Below are positions 14,780 to 15,559 of a stretch of DNA of 15,559 nucleotides, one piece after another (the stretch's first letter is position 1; the number at the start of each line of letters is the position of its first letter). The notes beneath the pieces were generated by a model. The model saw only the letters and a list, made by a program, of their open reading frames with translations. It was not told the origin of the DNA and made no database searches. The stretch comes from an uncultured Oscillospiraceae bacterium (lineage in GTDB: Bacteria > Bacillota > Clostridia > Oscillospirales > Ruminococcaceae), in the NCBI GenBank assembly GCA_910577365.1, contig CAJTMU010000026.1:1-15559 (forward strand). Reading direction: 5' to 3'. The translations under genes and the position numbers were made by a program.

Positions 14780-14900
14780 ATTTTTCTCCTTATTTGAACT
14801 TGAATTTCCTTTACCGCTCCACATGCCTGCGGCGCGTTCCGTTAGCCTTAATTTTAAAGCTTAGCCCGCCTGTAGGTTGCACTTTAAAGTCTTGCGAAAT

Positions 14901-14942
14901 ATGCTAAGTATTATTCTAAGCATTTGTGTGATTGCTGCGCAA
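14901..14942 (-). promoter_or_regulatory. Weak candidate promoter and palindrome upstream of the M3 peptidase gene
   Basis: On the minus strand: TTGCGC (14942-14937), 18-bp spacer, TAGAAT (14918-14913). The -10 lies inside an imperfect palindrome at 14901-14923 (ATGCT/AGCAT outer arms, AG/CT inner), which could be an operator. Neither hexamer is close to consensus, so this is tentative. No better promoter was found for the seven-gene operon. Confidence 0.3.
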
Positions 14943-15467
14943 AACTTCCAGCTTGTGTAAATTTTCTGCGTGGGTGCTATGTTGCTTTTTACTAACACTG
15001 CTTTTTGTTTCTCGGTTATTGCGTTACAAAAACTTTTTCTACAAGCTGAACGCCTTGCGTTTCTTGTGTCCGCATTGAAAGATTCGTTCCGCTTTGTTTG
15101 AAAAACGGTTTTCGGAAAATTCCTGCGTGGGCATTAAGCAAATCTTTGCATTCAATGCATTTGACCGTTTGTTTATTAAAAAGTATTCAACTGTGATTCA
15201 CAAATTTGAAGCAGCTTTGAATTTAACGGATTTTAATACAAACCACGGCAAAAAACGCCATCATGTATCAATATCTTTTAATGAATATTTATTTAATTAT
15301 ACACGATTTTAACAGTAATGTCAATTTGTTTTTCAAATTTTTTTTAGACGCTTACATCAAAGCAATTTATTTACACATTGTATATCTGTAAATTCATGTA
15401 ATAAAGCGTTTTTGTTAAATTTTCCCGCTGTTTCGACAGCCCGTTAATCAAATATATTAATATGTAC
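14943..15467. other. AT-rich stretch without a convincing gene
   Basis: About 525 bases with no recognisable gene. A 72-codon frame (15094-15312, +, TTG start) has no ribosome binding site and no recognised similarity. Small items seen: two copies of CTGCGTGGG (14966-14974 and 15123-15131), a TTTACA/TGTAAA inverted repeat (15370-15375 and 15387-15392), and a GCTGT-TTCG-ACAGC hairpin (15427-15440). From about 15290 the sequence is very AT-rich, as expected upstream of a promoter. A decayed gene or an unknown small RNA cannot be excluded. Confidence 0.5.
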
Positions 15468-15496
15468 TTGATTTTTCCGAAAATTTTTATTATAAT
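15468..15496 (+). promoter_or_regulatory. Promoter of the gene starting at 15541
   Basis: -35 TTGATT (15468-15473), 17-bp spacer, -10 TATAAT (15491-15496). The same hexamers and spacing occur at rnpB. The start site is expected near 15503, leaving a leader of about 38 nt. AATCAA (15446-15451) and the -35 TTGATT form an inverted pair that may or may not matter. Confidence 0.85.
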
Positions 15497-15540
15497 GTAT
15501 TTAGATATGCAGGAACTCGGAAGAAAAGGGAGGTGCTGAA

Positions 15541-15559
15541 ATGAAAATAATCGAACGCG
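15541..15559 (+). CDS. Start of a gene running off the right edge (MKIIER...)
   Basis: ATG with a strong GGGAGGTG ribosome binding site (15528-15535) 5 nt upstream and a near-consensus promoter at 15468-15496. Only six codons are visible, so no product can be assigned. It is divergent from the opp operon. Confidence 0.75.

Noticed and set aside
15094..15312. 72-codon frame on the + strand in the right-hand gap
   Set aside because: TTG start, no Shine-Dalgarno, no recognised similarity, in an AT-rich stretch; not supported as a gene.
15508..15540. 10-codon frame MQELGRKGRC before the last gene
   Set aside because: It contains the downstream gene's ribosome binding site and has no clear site of its own. 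It is probably incidental, unlike the erm leader.
1..15559. CRISPR array, insertion sequence, phage genes or tRNA
   Set aside because: No spaced repeats, transposase, integrase, phage structural gene or tRNA-like cloverleaf was seen on either strand.

Overview
The window looks like a chromosomal segment from a mid-GC Firmicute of class Clostridia, probably a gut or rumen Oscillospiraceae/Ruminococcaceae-type organism. The reasons are strong AGGAGG-like ribosome binding sites on nearly every gene, canonical TTGATT/TATAAT promoters with 17-bp spacers, an A-type RNase P RNA, and Opp proteins of the Firmicutes style (an OppD without the C-terminal cysteines, an OppC with a large external insert, and a DUF3899-like small protein). 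The genus assignment is inference.

Left part, + strand (1-2345): the 3' part of a gene for a peptidase-M29-like protein enters from the left edge. It is followed by an Erm-type 23S rRNA adenine methyltransferase. Between them (952-978) is an unannotated 8-codon leader ORF, MFVIRIRK, with its own Shine-Dalgarno. The whole 945-1061 segment can fold into one long interrupted hairpin whose outermost 7 bp bury the erm ribosome binding site, and an inner hairpin is followed by six T. This is the layout of macrolide-inducible attenuation and is the most interesting signal in the window. The RNase P RNA gene rnpB follows with a textbook promoter and a terminator.

Middle part, - strand (2461-5390): L-fucose isomerase (fucI) is read leftward from a clear promoter with a perfect inverted-repeat operator just downstream of the start site. 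It ends in a strong terminator, directly followed by an acyltransferase-3 family membrane protein that starts at TTG.

Right part, - strand (5589-14779): a seven-gene run consists of an M3-family oligoendopeptidase, a very large substrate-binding lipoprotein (762 aa), permeases OppB and OppC, ATPases OppD and OppF, and a DUF3899-like membrane protein. Genes from oppB onward overlap or nearly touch. A 169-nt gap with strong hairpins separates the binding protein from the permeases and may set their stoichiometry. The logic is peptide capture, import, and cytoplasmic cleavage of the imported peptides.

The last 760 bases are an AT-rich gap without a convincing gene. It ends in a perfect promoter and the first six codons of a + strand gene that leaves the window.
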